64,000 nucleotides of DNA from Lunularia cruciata (taxonomy: Eukaryota > Streptophyta > Marchantiopsida > Lunulariales > Lunulariaceae), in assembly GCA_948567375.1 (NCBI GenBank), contig OX419756.1, positions 22,856,552 through 22,920,551 on the forward strand, written 5' to 3'. Of the stretch, positions 12,400 through 24,728 are shown in pieces. The notes under the pieces were generated by a model. It ran no database searches. It saw only the letters and a list, made by a program, of their open reading frames with translations, and was not told where the DNA came from. Positions within the stretch are counted from its first letter, which is position 1. The number at the start of each line of letters is the position of its first letter. Both the position numbers and the translations under genes were made by a program.

Positions 12400-12960
12400 C
12401 TATAACATCCTTTAGAGTAAAATAATCAATAATAGCCTTCATTTTCTCCTCTTCCATCTTGATCCACTTCAATGAGATCTTGTGACCCAAGAAGGTAACT
12501 TCTTTTTACCAAAAGACACACTTTAACTATATGCAATAAAACTTCCATGGACATAGTTGTCTTAGTGCTTCTCACATGTGATTTGCATGATTTGCCTCTA
12601 TCTCGCTATAGATTAAAGTATCATCCAAGAACACCATCATGTACCAATCCAATACCCCATCCAACTCTCAATGCATCTGATCCATGAAGAATATTGGAGC
12701 ATTTGTGAGCCCAAAAGGCAAAACTTTCCACTCAAGATGCACATACCTTGTGCAAAAGGTAATCTTTTGCACATCTTCTTTATAAACGGGAATTTTCCAA
12801 TAGCCGCTTTAGAGATCCAACTTGGAGAGGTGTTGTGCTCCAATAAATTGATTGAGCAACTCATAAATTCAAGGCAAGAGATATGCATTCTTCACTTTTT
12901 GTTTATTGAGGCCACAATAATCAATACAAAAGCAAAGTCCTCTATCCTTCTTTGGAACAG
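12400..12960 (-). pseudogene. E1 reverse transcriptase/RNase H remnant
   Basis: The minus strand encodes broken stretches of the RT palm, including the DQMHxxLSxGWG-type segment near 12,640-12,690 and the region equivalent to [16 protein letters not shown] in O. Alignment with O at 30,435-31,300 is continuous at the DNA level. It supplied the intact reference site that defines the R2 insertion in E0. Confidence 0.65.
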
Positions 12961-13154
12961 ATAGTACTGGTGCTTCCCAAGGAGATGTATTGTGTCACAT
13001 GAAATCCTTCTCCAAAAACTCCGTCAATGTTATTCAAAGCTCATTTAACTCCTTTGGTGACAACCGATAGATTGGTCTACTCACTAGAGTACTTCTTGGC
13101 AATAACTCAACTTTGAAGGGCATACCACAATTGGAGGGTAATCCCTTTGGCATA

Positions 13155-13553
13155 TCATTTGGAAACACATCTGAAAACTCCTAAACTATTGATCAAACAT
13201 TGCTTGATGAGTCTTTGGTCTGCTTCAAATCCTCCTTGCACAATTAGCTTGATCCACATTGCAAAAACAAACTTATCTTCCTCCAAAGCTTGCTCTAGAG
13301 CTACTTTGTTGATAAAATTCTCAGCTTGGGACTTATCTTCTTTCAAATCTATGGCTACTTTCTTGACAAACTTCCCATCTTGGGATTGATTATTCTTAGA
13401 TGTCTTACTCAAAGGTGCCAAAAAACCTAATAAGAAATTCTTACAATGGTGTTGTACTTGAATTTGTTGTTGGATCGAATCAAATTGAACCTTATGACAT
13501 TCAAGCCAAGGTAGACCTAGAATAACATCATAGTGTAGAGGTGCCACTACCAA
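13155..13553 (-). pseudogene. E1 protease C-terminal segment
   Basis: An open stretch of 132 codons begins with APLHYDVILGLPWLECHKV, the conserved retropepsin C-terminal ILG-PWL motif. A linker follows with repeated DGKFVKKVAI / QAENFINKVAL-like units. Similar repeats occur in O at 30,150-30,340. Confidence 0.8.
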
Positions 13554-13829
13554 AATTTATAAATTCCAAATATTCCTTCTCAATCCTCAATGTAACAAGA
13601 TATGAGATACAAAATGTAAAACCTTTTCTGATGATTGTCCACCATCATCAATCTACTTCCAATTATGGCTTGATAAGAATACTTAATTCCTTTGCTAATT
13701 GCATGGATATGCAATATTTTGAACTTCCAAAATGAACCAAAATCCTATAGTCATGATTGGATAGCATATCTTGCAAGTGAGGCAAACTTGCATAGGTCAA
13801 GCCTTCAATCTCATAAGAACTAATCAAGT

Positions 13830-14560
13830 TCCCAATAGGTGGCTCAAAATCTCCTTTTAGGATTCCTCATTTCCTTGATCATTCTACTCCACAAACTCTA
13901 TTTGGAAAATTTGTTGAGATTGTCCATTCTTGAGTGGACATTTAGCAATACAATATTTGATTTAGCAATAATAAAATCAATTGCCATTTTGCCATCTTTG
14001 CTATGCAAAGTGGTCTCCATTAGATGGCATCAATATCCGCTGGTATTTGCTCCTCCACTTGGTTTTAATGGGTTGGTAGGTTTTGTGAAGGTCGAGGTTG
14101 AGACCAAGTTGTCCAAGCAAGGAATCAAAGTGCTTTACTAATTGCATGTTTTCCAAGTGTTTTGGCTCTTGCATAATCACTTCCAATTTGGTTTGTGACT
14201 TCAAGCACTCACAAATCAATCCGGAGCTTCACCATCCAAAATATCTGGCATTTGCATAATAGTGTTTTGGAATTGCATGATGTAGCTTCTTATAGAACCA
14301 AATTGCTTCAAGTTTGCCAACTTATTTTATGCGGCTCATGTGGCATTTACTACTTGGAATTGCTCAATCATTGCACCCTTGAATACTTCCTATGTCAAGA
14401 ATGGTATAACAAACTTCCATTCAGCTTGCTTCACATCAAATCACCACCATAGCTTTACCATTATATCCAATTGGCTTGAAGCTAAGAGAATTTGTTTCCA
14501 AAGATTTATAACCTCAAATAACATTCATAGTTAAATACAAATTCTCCTTTATGCTTGGGA
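13830..14560 (-). pseudogene. E1 gag remnant
   Basis: Fragments such as SQTKLEVIMQEPKHLENMQ and DIDAI-like pieces match gag of E3 and O. The zinc-knuckle region near 13,930 is degraded. The region ends before the untranslated leader that adjoins the primer-binding site. Confidence 0.65.
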
Positions 14561-14986
14561 GATTCTTACCATTAAATACCTTGGATTTTGGAAATTTGAT
14601 TTTCTCTTCTTCTTCTCAAAATGGTCCTCTCTCTATGTGCGCTTGTCATTGATGGTCTTGTTTATCCAACAATCAAGTAAGGTGCTCAATTTGTTGTTGC
14701 ATAGCAATGACAACTTTTGGCATTTCCACCATGGCTATAACTCTATTACACCACTCCCAATTTATCTAAATTAACACATAAATGAAATATATCCACTATT
14801 CTCCATAAGTTACAATTGCAAGTACCAAGGGTTCTTTGGACAAGGTGATTATATTCATAAAATTTTATCCAAAGTGTGAAGTGATAAATTGTATGAAATG
14901 ATGCTTGGGTAGTACATTGATATAAAATCCCAATGGTTTTGCAAAAATGGATTTGGGGGTCCATAAATTTCATCCATCCCATTCTT

Positions 14987-14998
14987 GCTCTAATACCA
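14987..14998 (-). other. E1 primer-binding site (initiator Met-tRNA)
   Basis: The plus strand reads GCTCTAATACCA, the complement of TGGTATCAGAGC with one G-to-A-type mismatch. It lies one base from the inner edge of the 5' LTR at 15,000. Confidence 0.85.
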
Positions 14999-14999
14999 A

Positions 15000-15433
15000 T
15001 ATAAAAGAGTAAGACCAAGGAGAAATAGGAGAATGAAAAATGAAATTGACAGATCACACCGGAACTCTTGAATGAGAGAAACTCCAAATGCCTAGCATGA
15101 ACTTAGGCTTTGGTATTTATAGGGAGCATACAAGGCTCTTGAGAAACTTCTCAAGAAGTTTCTTAAAGTCACCTTTTTGGAATGCAAGCCAACTAACCGA
15201 GAACCTTCTCAAGAAGCTTCTTTCTAAAAGTCATCTACTTGGCTTGCTAGCTAAGCTAGTTGGAAGCTTCCAAGAAGCTTCCTCCTCAAAGTTACCACTT
15301 GGCATGCATGTTATCCAAGACTTGGAAGATACCAAATGGCTTCCTTGATACTTCTAAAATATTATATGTTAGTTTGGTATATTCATTGCTTTGTTAGCCT
15401 TGAGTAACTCGTCGATAACTCCATATTGTTATA
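15000..15433 (-). repeat. E1 5' LTR
   Basis: 434 bp. The outer end has TGTTATA where other copies have TGTTACA on the plus strand, and a CTATAAATACC TATA-box region reads on the minus strand near 15,110. GAAGCTTC-type blocks lie upstream of that box. Confidence 0.88.
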
Positions 15434-16189
15434 ACTAAGGAGAGCAAGTTTCTTAAAAAGTGAAAAGGAATATCTAAGGAGTGGGTAAAGTCTTGATTCA
15501 AAGAAAATATTGGTTGTAGAAGGAAATTTAGACAAAAAAAATTGTCTATAGAAGGAAATTAAGAGTAGATGTGTATGAACTATGAGACACATACCGTAAT
15601 ATAGGCTATTGATTAAAAAAATTCATTATCATGTTAATGTTCTACATCTATGAGTTGGAAGTAAGTAAGAATATATATATATATTGAAGACTAAGTTCCT
15701 CTAGAAGTAGAAGAATATGCTCAAGTAGATATTTAACCTAGGTTGATACTATAAAAGGAAGTTGAGTAGAAATTTTTTTTAATTATATGCAGGATAATGA
15801 TAAATGTATATGATTAACTGGATATATGCCTTAATAGGGATGGTTGATATTAAAATTTTATTTTCTAACAAATATGCCAATTCAAAATATGATTTGATTG
15901 AAATTAATTTCTTACACAACAATACTTATGTATGACTTACGAGTTACCAATTTTGGCAAGCTTTATTGAAGTAGCTTTTGAAAAACTCTCCAATGTTGGA
16001 CTCAAACAATGGAAAACTATTACATCTTGCTATCTTCATACAAGGCAAGTGTTATTTTTGTACTAATACTTGGAAATAAGGAAGGTTATTGAGCTTCAAT
16101 AACCAAAAAATGACTAAAAAGTGTGCAAATAAAAAATTATTATTCAAAATTAATAACTAAAATTCAGAATACAAGAATATTCAATTGCA

Positions 16190-16700
16190 GACTAAAATAT
16201 TTGTTGCAAATAAGGACAATTGACTATTGAGCAAGCCACATCAAGCTAAGGAGTTGTTCAAGGATTTTACTAACTTAGAGTGTGGTTAAGAACAAATATA
16301 GCTACTTCTAAATTACATGTTTTCCTCTCACTACTAGAAGAGGTATAATTTCTTTTGTATATTATGTGGATAATGGTTAAGGTTTTTTATAACTTAGTGT
16401 GTGGTTAAGAAGAAGTTTAGGTACTTTAACATTATGTGTTTTCCTTGTATAGCTCGATAAGACATAATTTATTTTTGTAATGTTTTATGCATATTGGAGA
16501 GATTAAGAAAGAAATATCAATTTTATCAAATACCAAAAATAATAATTTAATAATTATAAAATTTTAATTCATTAAAAATATTAATTTAATTCCAAAAAAA
16601 GATTTATTACAAACTAAGACAATTGGCAATGAAGTGTCTCACATCAAATTAAGTGGATGGCCAAGTTTTTCTTCCAAACTTAGAGAGTGTGGTTTAAGTC
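16190..16700. repeat. Diverged direct repeats
   Basis: A motif containing AACTTAG-GTGTGGTTAAG recurs at about 16,272, 16,391 and 16,676. A longer unit (GACAATTG...CACATCAA..TAAG) is found at about 16,213 and 16,619. They look like successive old tandem or segmental duplications about 119 and 405 bp apart. Confidence 0.6.
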
Positions 16701-16977
16701 TATATATGTGTAAACTTATATGGACTAGGTACCTCTATATCATCTAAAGCAGATAGGAGCACCATTTAAGTAATTTCTACATACTTTTCTCAATATTGCA
16801 ACAAAAGTAATAATACATGTTTTTCATATTTGTATGTTTGTTAGTGAGTTTAATGATATCATATAAAAATTTAAATAGTAAAAAATTTGAAAATAACAAT
16901 ATAAAAATCTATTGAAAATCAACTAGAACCTAGTAATATCTATATAAAATAAATAAATAAAATAAAAATATAACTAT

Positions 16978-17052
16978 AACTAGAATTAGAACTAGAACTA
17001 GAACTAGAACTAGAAATAGAAATAGAAATAGAAATAGAAATAGAAATAGAAA
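16978..17052. repeat. TAGAAC/TAGAAA microsatellite
   Basis: About twelve imperfect six-base units run in a row: AGAACT units first, then AGAAAT units. This is a simple repeat that switched variant partway along. Confidence 0.9.
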
Positions 17053-19149
17053 TATTTTATATTTATTTATGGGGTATAATATAAGTCAGGTTTAACCTAA
17101 TAAAACTCCTCTTAATTATAGGTTGTTTCAATGCTCCTTAACATCCTAAATTAGAAAAAAAAAGTGAATAAAACTTAAACAATAGGAATAAAAGATACAT
17201 GATATATTTTCTATATTATATTTTTGATTGAGATATTACTTTGGTCTGATTCTTTCAATAAAAGAATCTCTGCAAAATAGTTTTCAAATTAAAAGTTATA
17301 TTTACTACATAAAATTATCTTTTATTAGTTAAAAATTTATAGATCAAAAGATACTTATTGCAAATAAATATTCCTTTTTTATCTTTGACTTTCCTAAACC
17401 CTAAAATATTGAGTTGTTTGTGATAAAATCAACGATCTTCATACATAAATTGGATTGGAGTAACAACACTAATATTTATAGAAATATGTTATTCATTTAC
17501 TTGATAGAAGTAATGACACATATCAAGAAGACGTCTTTCCTTTCAAATCAACTCAATTAATTTTTTTTTACATTGGAGGTATATTTATGGGTTAAAAACA
17601 TTCTTTTTGTCAAATAAGATACAACGGAGATACATCAATCTTACTTCGTAAGAATTCATCTCACTAGGTGTTAACTTCTTTACTTTTCACCCTATATACA
17701 CTTTTTGTGATATTATTATCTTCTCCTAAACCTATATATGTCTTATTTAGTAAAATATAATGTCTAGCAATAGGTTGTATTCAATACACTCATTCAAAAT
17801 ACAAACTGAGTATAGAAGTGGATCTATATAATATTGTATAAGATTACCTAGATTGTTGGTTTATGTGGATGGCAAAAGCTTGTATTTAGCGATTATCTCA
17901 ATACTAGGTTACAATACATAAATAAAAAATTAGGAAGTCTAGTACAAAGTAAATGCTAACTCTACTTGGTGTAGGTTTGTGTTGTACTTCAAGCTCAGTA
18001 ATTCATACATTTGCCATTTTATTGGGCCTAATGACTTAGCGTTTAGAGCTCTTGTGATGCTTCACTTGTCTAGTGGCCCAAGTATCCATAAGATCTAATT
18101 GGTTTTAGCTTATGTTTTGTGGTGGAGGCTATGATAACACAATATCAACAAAAAAGTGGTATAATGGCAAAATACATATCTTCCACTCAAGGATACAAGT
18201 TGGAAATGGCTAGATTTGAAGAGAAGTGTCACAATTGGCAATTCTTTATTGTTACCTTTTTAACCTCTTGGGCAAGAACAACTCCTAAAAGTAGGTAGTG
18301 CCACCAACTGTGGTACATTAAGCAAAAGGAAGAATAAAAGATCACTTTCACTAAAAACGAGTCCCAAATATTTCTTCATATTGATGACTCAATCAACTCC
18401 ACAGGGGCTGCTTCACTATGAATATATTCAACTCCAAAAGTTGTATTCAAGCCTTCTCAAAAGGTACAACTTTGAAGGCACTTTGCATTGTCAATTAGGA
18501 CTTTGCATTTTGATTTTATAGTACTTTCAACACTAAAGTTCATTTCTGATCAGTCAAGGCATTACTTTGCTACCTGAAACACTCAAGAATCCTAAACTCT
18601 AATCATAGGTATGAATAATCATTCCCACTCAAGCACTCACTAAGGTTCCTATTTGAGGTTCCTCACTACTACTGACCAAAGACATACAACCAATACTCAG
18701 AATTTAAGGAAAAGCAACAAAGGATCTTGGCCCTTTTGTTTTGTTCAAGTCTGAAAGTTGGATGAATTATTTACAATTAGGCTAATGCCTTAAATAACAC
18801 TTCCTACTCTAAGGCAAATAAATCTATAGATTGAGGACGTCTAAATGTTCTTGGAACATCTTCACTATACATGAGTAATCCTATCTTTTTCAAATCCTAT
18901 CTTTTTCATATCCTATCTACTCACATGTAGGTTAATTATGCACCTTATATGTATTAAGGAAGGTATTAATTCTTCTACAAAAACAACTTGTAGTGTTTAT
19001 CTTACTTGGACTTACTACTCCAAAGGTTCCACTTTGAAGGTCCTACAACTATGAAGATTTTCTACAACTCCAAAGTACTTTTTTAGTGCAGTATCTTTGG
19101 CATTAAACACTACTATAAAAAACTACCTTTGCACCTACAAACTCTAATA

Positions 19150-20300
19150 AGGAGCTTGGTCCTTATTAGAATATGCTATTCCTAAGAGGTAGATATCAGA
19201 AGTTTGGGTGAACTTTCTATTTATATGTTCCCAAAGTTTAATTGCTCACTAGTCCATCTTTTCATATGTGAAATTCTGTCCTTCTAAATTTTTCACTTGT
19301 AGCTTCAACTCATGTAATTTGCTCTTTTGTATCTTACCTTGAGCTACCTCTTTCATAATTTCTACCAGTTGATCATGAAATTATTCAAATTGCTTGAGGA
19401 TCTTTGCCTTCTCGTCTTCCAAGTTGTTTTTCAAGGCCTCCAACTCCTTCTTTACCTCCTCACACATGTGAGGTCAATCAATTGCACTCTCCTCCTTCTC
19501 CTTTGCAAGTTCTTTTGCCATCCCTTCTAGTTGTGTGGCCTACTCCTTCATGTACTTGGAAATTTGTACTTACCAAGGTGACTACCTTGATCTTGGTGGT
19601 CTCAAACTTTCCACAAATACTTATTACTTTTTTATCCTTTGCCCTGAGTTTTTCTTTGTACCACTATTGCTTCTGCTTGTGTTCAAGCTAAAGTGTTCTC
19701 AAGTCACTCTACAGCCACAAAATGTCCTCTTTGTAATGGCTACAATATGCAGCAAGGGAAGTGTTTTTCCACTTCACTTTGTAATTTTCTTGCATCAGTT
19801 TTTCACCTTTCTAACCTCCTCCTTATATAGGTTGTGGCTTTGCTCTATTTCCTCTTTCCACTTGTTTTTCTTTGCGTATCTTGTATACATTGTCTTGTGT
19901 AGCTCAAACAAGAGAAGTGTAATCTACCAAATTTGCATAAACTGCTTGGTACTAGAGCAAAGTTATTTCCAGCAAGTGTAAGGCAGATCCTACCAAATGA
20001 ATAACAAAAATTGGCCCACTCTTTCATTAGTACTCTTCATTCTTGGGTAGCTTCTTCTCTTTACTTTGGTCCATACTCCACTTAGAGTGTCTTGGCCTTT
20101 GGACTCAAAGTCCACCTTCCCTTCCTCTGTCAAGTTTGCTATGGTCTCCTCTTATCTTCCTTCAAGTGCATTTGCTTCTTGGTGTGGACTAAAGGGTTCT
20201 TTTGACCAAATTTGAGTTGCTTCTTGTTGGTCTTTGGCCTAATCTTATTGGCTCCCCTGGTCAGCTTGACTTTCTTCTTATTCTTTTGGATTCAGAGAAG
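19150..20300 (-). pseudogene. Decayed coiled-coil-encoding ORF, unrecognised
   Basis: One minus-strand frame stays nearly open from about 19,560 to 19,200 with only a few stops. It is heptad-like and Lys/Glu/Leu-rich, for example EGMAKELAKEKEESAI, EEVKKELEALKNNLEDEKA and ELKLQVKNLEGQNF. Further coiled-coil-like stretches (KEEIEQSHNLYKEEVRK near 19,830; NLTEEGKVDFES near 20,110) lie upstream. The plus-strand Leu/Phe-rich frames over the same bases are its mirror image. It could be a dead host gene or a transposon gag; no family was recognised. Confidence 0.45.
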
Positions 20301-21311
20301 ATTGGGCATCCTTGTACCACTCATGTTCTTTGGAGTCTTTTGCTTTACATTTCAAAGACACATCCATGACTTGAGTATTGTTTCTTGGCTAATTGGTTGG
20401 GTTTTGAGACCATAATGAAGTGGATTTCTTCTTCTTGATTGTGGTATTGATCCCTTCTTTATCCACTAGCACAAACCAATTGAGGCAAACTTTGTATCTA
20501 CATCTTGACATTCCTAAATGATTACCTTTCTTTTGGGTTGCAATGTGAAGTACTTTGATGGGTAGAAATAACTTGAGAATTTCTTCCTCTTCTCCTTTGT
20601 AAGTAAAATGAAATTCATGTAGAAGTGTATGAAAAACAAGGCTAAGTAGGTTTCTCCACCATCTTCTTTGAATCCCTTGAGTATACTCCTTGCCTGAAAA
20701 TAGAATATATTTACCTAACTAATTTGCTTTCCTTGATACATATACTCAAAGAAGATTGATTAATTATTGTTATCTCTTGGGTAAAAATTGTTTAAAATTG
20801 CCTCTAAAACTACCTTCCAAGCTAGGTTTTTGTAATTGCACATGCTTCAGCTATTTTTTTGTGGACAGTTTCTCATTGAAGGACTCCAAAATTTGGATGT
20901 CCATCTTCTTGCTTGCAAGTCCAAACTTTGTATCAAGAGTCATGGTCCCATGTGGACCTCCATCCAAACCAAGGAAATTTCTCTAGTTGTTCTTTGTTCA
21001 TTCAAAAAATTTCCCTCTAAGATCTCCTATTGCTCTATCTTTCCTTCCTTTCATCTCATAGATAATTCCAAAATCACTCAGCTCCCAATTCTAGAGCAAG
21101 AAGGAGAGATGCTTGCTTTAGATTAGACCACTCTTACAATAAATTACCCATTTATTTACATCAAAGGCATGCAAGGATCTTCTTCATGGGTTTATAAAAA
21201 AAACCATATTTCCTATTGGGTATGAAATAATAATTCCAATAACTACAAAGGGATGTGAAAAACTACAAAGAACTATTAATGTCTAGGATTGCTACGTGCT
21301 CTTCCGGTTTA
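20301..21311. other. No gene seen
   Basis: AT-rich sequence with short chance frames. It may belong to the same decayed unit as the coiled-coil pseudogene, but no pattern supports this. Confidence 0.45.
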
Positions 21312-21805
21312 TGTAATACCATCAGCTAGAAAAATTAGCTATAGGTGCAAATAGGCTTGATAATATTATACATGATGGTCTACGTAGAAGAGATAAAGGA
21401 GTCACCAAAAGTATACTTCCACTAATAAGGCAAAGGCTAAAACCTTTAGAGCCAATTTTAGAAGCCTAAACAAAAGATTAGGCCTCAAAAAATCTAAATT
21501 TCCCCTTGGAGAAGGAAGAGATTGTCCCTCTGTTTGTCTCATTGAGATCTTTCCTATGATATATCTTCCATGCTATTTTGAACTTCCTTGAACAAAAAGT
21601 TTCTCAAAAGATTCCCTTTGGGCAAACTTGTTGTACTAACACATAGAACTAGGATTGACAAGTCACCAATCCACGTATCTAATCTAAGGGTGTATTTTCC
21701 TTGTAGAGGATCTTCTTTGCTATATAAGAAATATAGAGTGTGCCTTTGGGGATCAAAGTTTTTGGGAGCTCTAATCTTGTGTGCTTTTGTCTTTGTGCTG
21801 TTACA
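21312..21805. repeat. R2 LTR-like repeat, second copy
   Basis: Starts TGTAATACCATCAGC and ends GCTGTTACA, parallel to the solo LTR at 7,386-7,996 with many substitutions and deletions. Shared landmarks include GTCACCAAAAG-ATAC, GGATTGACA-GTCACCAATCCA and the GATCAAAGT region. No target-site duplication was found (GTTTA versus ATTTG), so it may be one LTR of a larger lost element. Confidence 0.65.
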
Positions 21806-22845
21806 ATTTGAGACTAAAAATTGCTAGTAGAAAGTGAAATTACTTCAAGTGCAGTTATTTATATAGCTAGGGTCTTTTAGTCAAAAGGTGAGTAGTCAGT
21901 ATCTATACATACAAGCCTTTTTGGTGAAAGAAAACTTTCTTTAATAGTTCTTTATCCAAGAGATGAGGCCTTCAAATTGGTATATGATCTTTGGATCCAA
22001 AGATATTTGAGTTTTTTGGCTCTTTGGGTCCAAAGAACCTTTGTACTTATGTTCTTTGACTCCAACTACTCTTTGGATTTGACACCTTTTGCATTCTTTC
22101 TTTGGAATGCCTTTGGCTTCATACCTTTTTCCTTTGTACTCTTGCACATAAAGCACAACTCTAAAGAAACCTTCAACTAAGAGGTTTTTATTCTTGACCC
22201 AAGAAATTATGCTACTATATCCTTGTGGAAAATATAGAAATTTTTAAAGAAAAACACCTTTTGAAAAAATGTATGTACCACATAGGCTAGCAAGGCCTAG
22301 TTTATGTTTGTGTTACTTATAGTTCTTGGCTTGTGGATCACAAGTCAATCACAAGTCAATTCTAGATCTAAGGTATTACCTCTTGTACCCTTATCATACC
22401 TTAGGCTTAGCTTAGTAGATGAGCATTAACGCTTATACTAATATCCACCCATGTTCTTAGATCAACTCATTGAGTCAATAATGTTGAATTTAGATCCAAC
22501 CTATCTTGGAAAACCTCCTAATTATATATAATTTGGACCTCTTAGGATCCTCTTTTTTCTTTTCTTAATATATACCTAAATAAAACAAAAAAACCTTACA
22601 TTCAAGGTTTTGCATTTATGGGTTTGAATCAAATTTGATCTTGTTAGAAAGCTCTATTCAAAGCTTTCCAATAGTACCAAGAGTGAGAGTAAATTTTGAG
22701 ACTAAGTGCTCTATGAATAATCGTTAACTTGCATGTGTTTCATTCTTTAGGCATGAGACCTCAAGTCCTCCTTTTGAGCCACCAAGACTTAGTTTAGGTT
22801 TCAACTCACCGAGCTCCATACTTGTGTACTTGCAATAATCTTAGT
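21806..22845. other. No gene seen
   Basis: AT-rich spacer between the R2 copy and the left target-site duplication of element O. The frames at 21,941-22,180 on both strands lack any recognisable pattern. Confidence 0.5.
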
Positions 22846-22850
22846 CTTGT

Positions 22851-23262
22851 TGTATCAATATGGAGTTTAGCGACAAAGTTAGTAGGGCTAACAAAGTAGC
22901 AAATAGGATAAATTAGCCTAGAATATTCCAGAAGTATCTAGGAAACTTCTTGGGAAGCTTCCTGGCTAGCTTAGCTTGCACCTCAAAGTAAGTAGCTTCT
23001 AGAAGATTCCAACTAGCGTAACTTGCATGCCAAGTAAGCGACTTCTAGAAGGAAGCTTCTTGAGAAGCTTCCCAATTAACTTGGCTTGCTCTCCAAGAAA
23101 ATGGCTCAAGGAAGCTTCTTGAGAAGCTTCTCAAGAGCCTTTTATAATCCCTATTAATACAAGAGACAAAGGTCATACTAGGAATTTGGAGTTTTCCCTC
23201 ATTCAAGTGTCCCAATGTGAGCATTCATTCTCTTATTTCTCTCCTTGGTCACAATCTTTACA
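22851..23262 (+). repeat. O 5' LTR
   Basis: 412 bp ending CTTTACA one base before the primer-binding site. It contains a perfect three-unit heat-shock-like element at 22,997-23,009 and further GAAGCTTC palindromes. Confidence 0.92.
22997..23009 (+). promoter_or_regulatory. Heat-shock-element-like trimer in O 5' LTR
   Basis: TTCTAGAAGATTC fits TTCnnGAAnnTTC exactly, the binding array of plant heat-shock factors. It sits in the U3 part of the LTR, upstream of the likely transcription start. Function is inferred from the match only. Confidence 0.6.
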
Positions 23263-23263
23263 T

Positions 23264-23275
23264 TGGTATCAGAGC
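23264..23275 (+). other. O primer-binding site (initiator Met-tRNA)
   Basis: TGGTATCAGAGC is a perfect 12-base complement to the 3' end of plant initiator Met-tRNA, one base after the 5' LTR. Confidence 0.93.
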
Positions 23276-24728
23276 AAGAATGGGATTGGTCGAATTTATG
23301 GACCACCAAATCCACTTCTGCCAAACTATTGGGATTTTCATGTCTAGATATTACCCAAGCATCATTTCATCCAATTCATCACCTCGTGTTTTGGGTAGGA
23401 TTTTTTGCATATGATCACCTTGTTTGAGGAACCCTTGATACTTTTGGTTGTAACTTATGGAGACCAATGGACGTGCTGTGAGCCGGCCTGTCTCTCACTC
23501 AGGATGAACCTCTGATGGCTATTATGGTAGCGCACCATGGACTAAGAAGGCAAGGAACCCCAACTCCATCATACTCCTCCAAGGCTAACACTCCAAGACT
23601 CAAGACATTGCTCACTAGAGAACTCAATGAGAGAGAGATAGTTGCAAATGAAAGGATGATGAGTACCTCCTCACCCCTTGTTTATATACTTGTGAAATAG
23701 TTACGTACCAAAGTTACTAATTATCGTAGTAACTCAAGTTACTAGACTAAAAGTCAAGTAAAGTCAAAAAGTAGAAAGGAATATCCATTCACATGGGCAT
23801 ATTCCCCTTATCTTGACCCAACCACTAAAGCAAGGATTCCTTCACATGGGCTGTCCTTGGACTAAAGAAGAATCCAAAACAAAAAGGCTTGCGGGCCCAA
23901 GAGTTCTCAATTCTTTCCCCAAAGCCAAACACCTAGGAATAATACCAAGTCAACACACTAAAATCCAAAATAGTGGTGCTCATCTTTTCTACTTCCTCTA
24001 AAGTAAGGTCCCATCTATCTTAGCTATGACTAACTTTAGCTAACCATGACTAATATAGAACCATCCTTTATCTCTATATAAATAATATCTCTTAAGTACT
24101 TGTAATACCAAGCTAAATATCACAATACCACACACATGCACAAATGGGTGTTACAGTGCTGCATCTATGTGTTAATCAATTAGATAAATTGAAATTAGTG
24201 GGATAGAGCAGTAGCTATGGTGGCAATACATGACATTATCCTTGCAATGTAACAACAAATCGAGTACCTTACTAAATTGTTGGATGAACGAGAGTAGCAA
24301 TGGTAAGAATATATATAGAGAGCACCAGTCCAAGATGGAGAAGATAACATCCAATTCCCAAAACTGAAGGTGTTTGAAGGCAAGAATCTTCCAAGAACAA
24401 TGGATAATTTTGTTTTTAATTGCAAACATTACTTTGAAGCTACCAACCTTCAAGATGAACAAAAATAGATTCTCTGGGCTTCTAGCCAATTGGATGGTGT
24501 GGCAAATTTTGGTGGCAATTCCAAGTGGAGTGAGCTAAATGATAGATTGTTGCACCAATTTTGACATGGGTAGAATTCAAGGATGCAATACTTGGTTGAT
24601 TTCAAACTATAAATATCACTCGAGCTGCACAAGATAAACTGGCGGAGTTGAAGCAAATTGGCTATGTAAGGAGCTACATCACACAATTTCAGAACATCAT
24701 CATGCAAATTCTATATATACAAGAAGGT
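23276..24728 (+). pseudogene. O leader and gag, first part (split)
   Basis: The leader starts just after the primer site and gag continues to 24,728, where E3 interrupts it inside the gag coding region. A solo LTR at 23,477-24,155 splits it again. The DNA aligns with 25,186-25,940 of E3. Stops occur throughout. Confidence 0.75.
23477..24155. mobile_element. Solo LTR, family R3, copy 1, nested in O
   Basis: A 679-bp unit with TGTGAG...GTTACA ends is flanked by GTGC (23,473-23,476 and 24,156-24,159). The empty site survives in E3 at about 25,380-25,390. It shares nearly its whole length with the copy at 31,754-32,445. Near its right end it has TCTCTATATAAATAATATCTC-type promoter sequence, as expected of an LTR. 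Confidence 0.85.

Larger units (their letters stand above)
9918..15433 (-). mobile_element. E1: full-length family A Ty3/gypsy chromovirus
   Basis: A 5,516-bp element has LTRs at 9,918-10,290 and 15,000-15,433, TG...CA-type ends and the direct repeat ACTAA on both sides (9,913-9,917 and 15,434-15,438). Inside the 5' LTR (right end) is a Met-tRNA primer-binding site at 14,987-14,998. A purine-rich tract next to the 3' LTR reads as TACCCCACC on the plus strand at about 10,294-10,302. Gag, protease, RT/RNase H, integrase and chromodomain follow in order on the minus strand, all with stops. The 5' LTR is 61 bp longer than the 3' LTR. Structure is complete but coding capacity is lost. Confidence 0.92.
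15439..19140. other. AT-rich region without genes
   Basis: Roughly 3.7 kb of very AT-rich sequence with no reading frame above 60 codons. It contains a short AT microsatellite near 15,672-15,685, the diverged direct repeats listed separately, and the TAGAAC/TAGAAA array at 16,978. No element ends could be assigned. Confidence 0.55.

Noticed and set aside
19327-19981. Plus-strand Leu/Phe-rich frames that look like membrane segments
   Set aside because: They are the mirror of the Lys/Glu-rich coiled-coil frame on the minus strand, which is the more plausible original coding strand.
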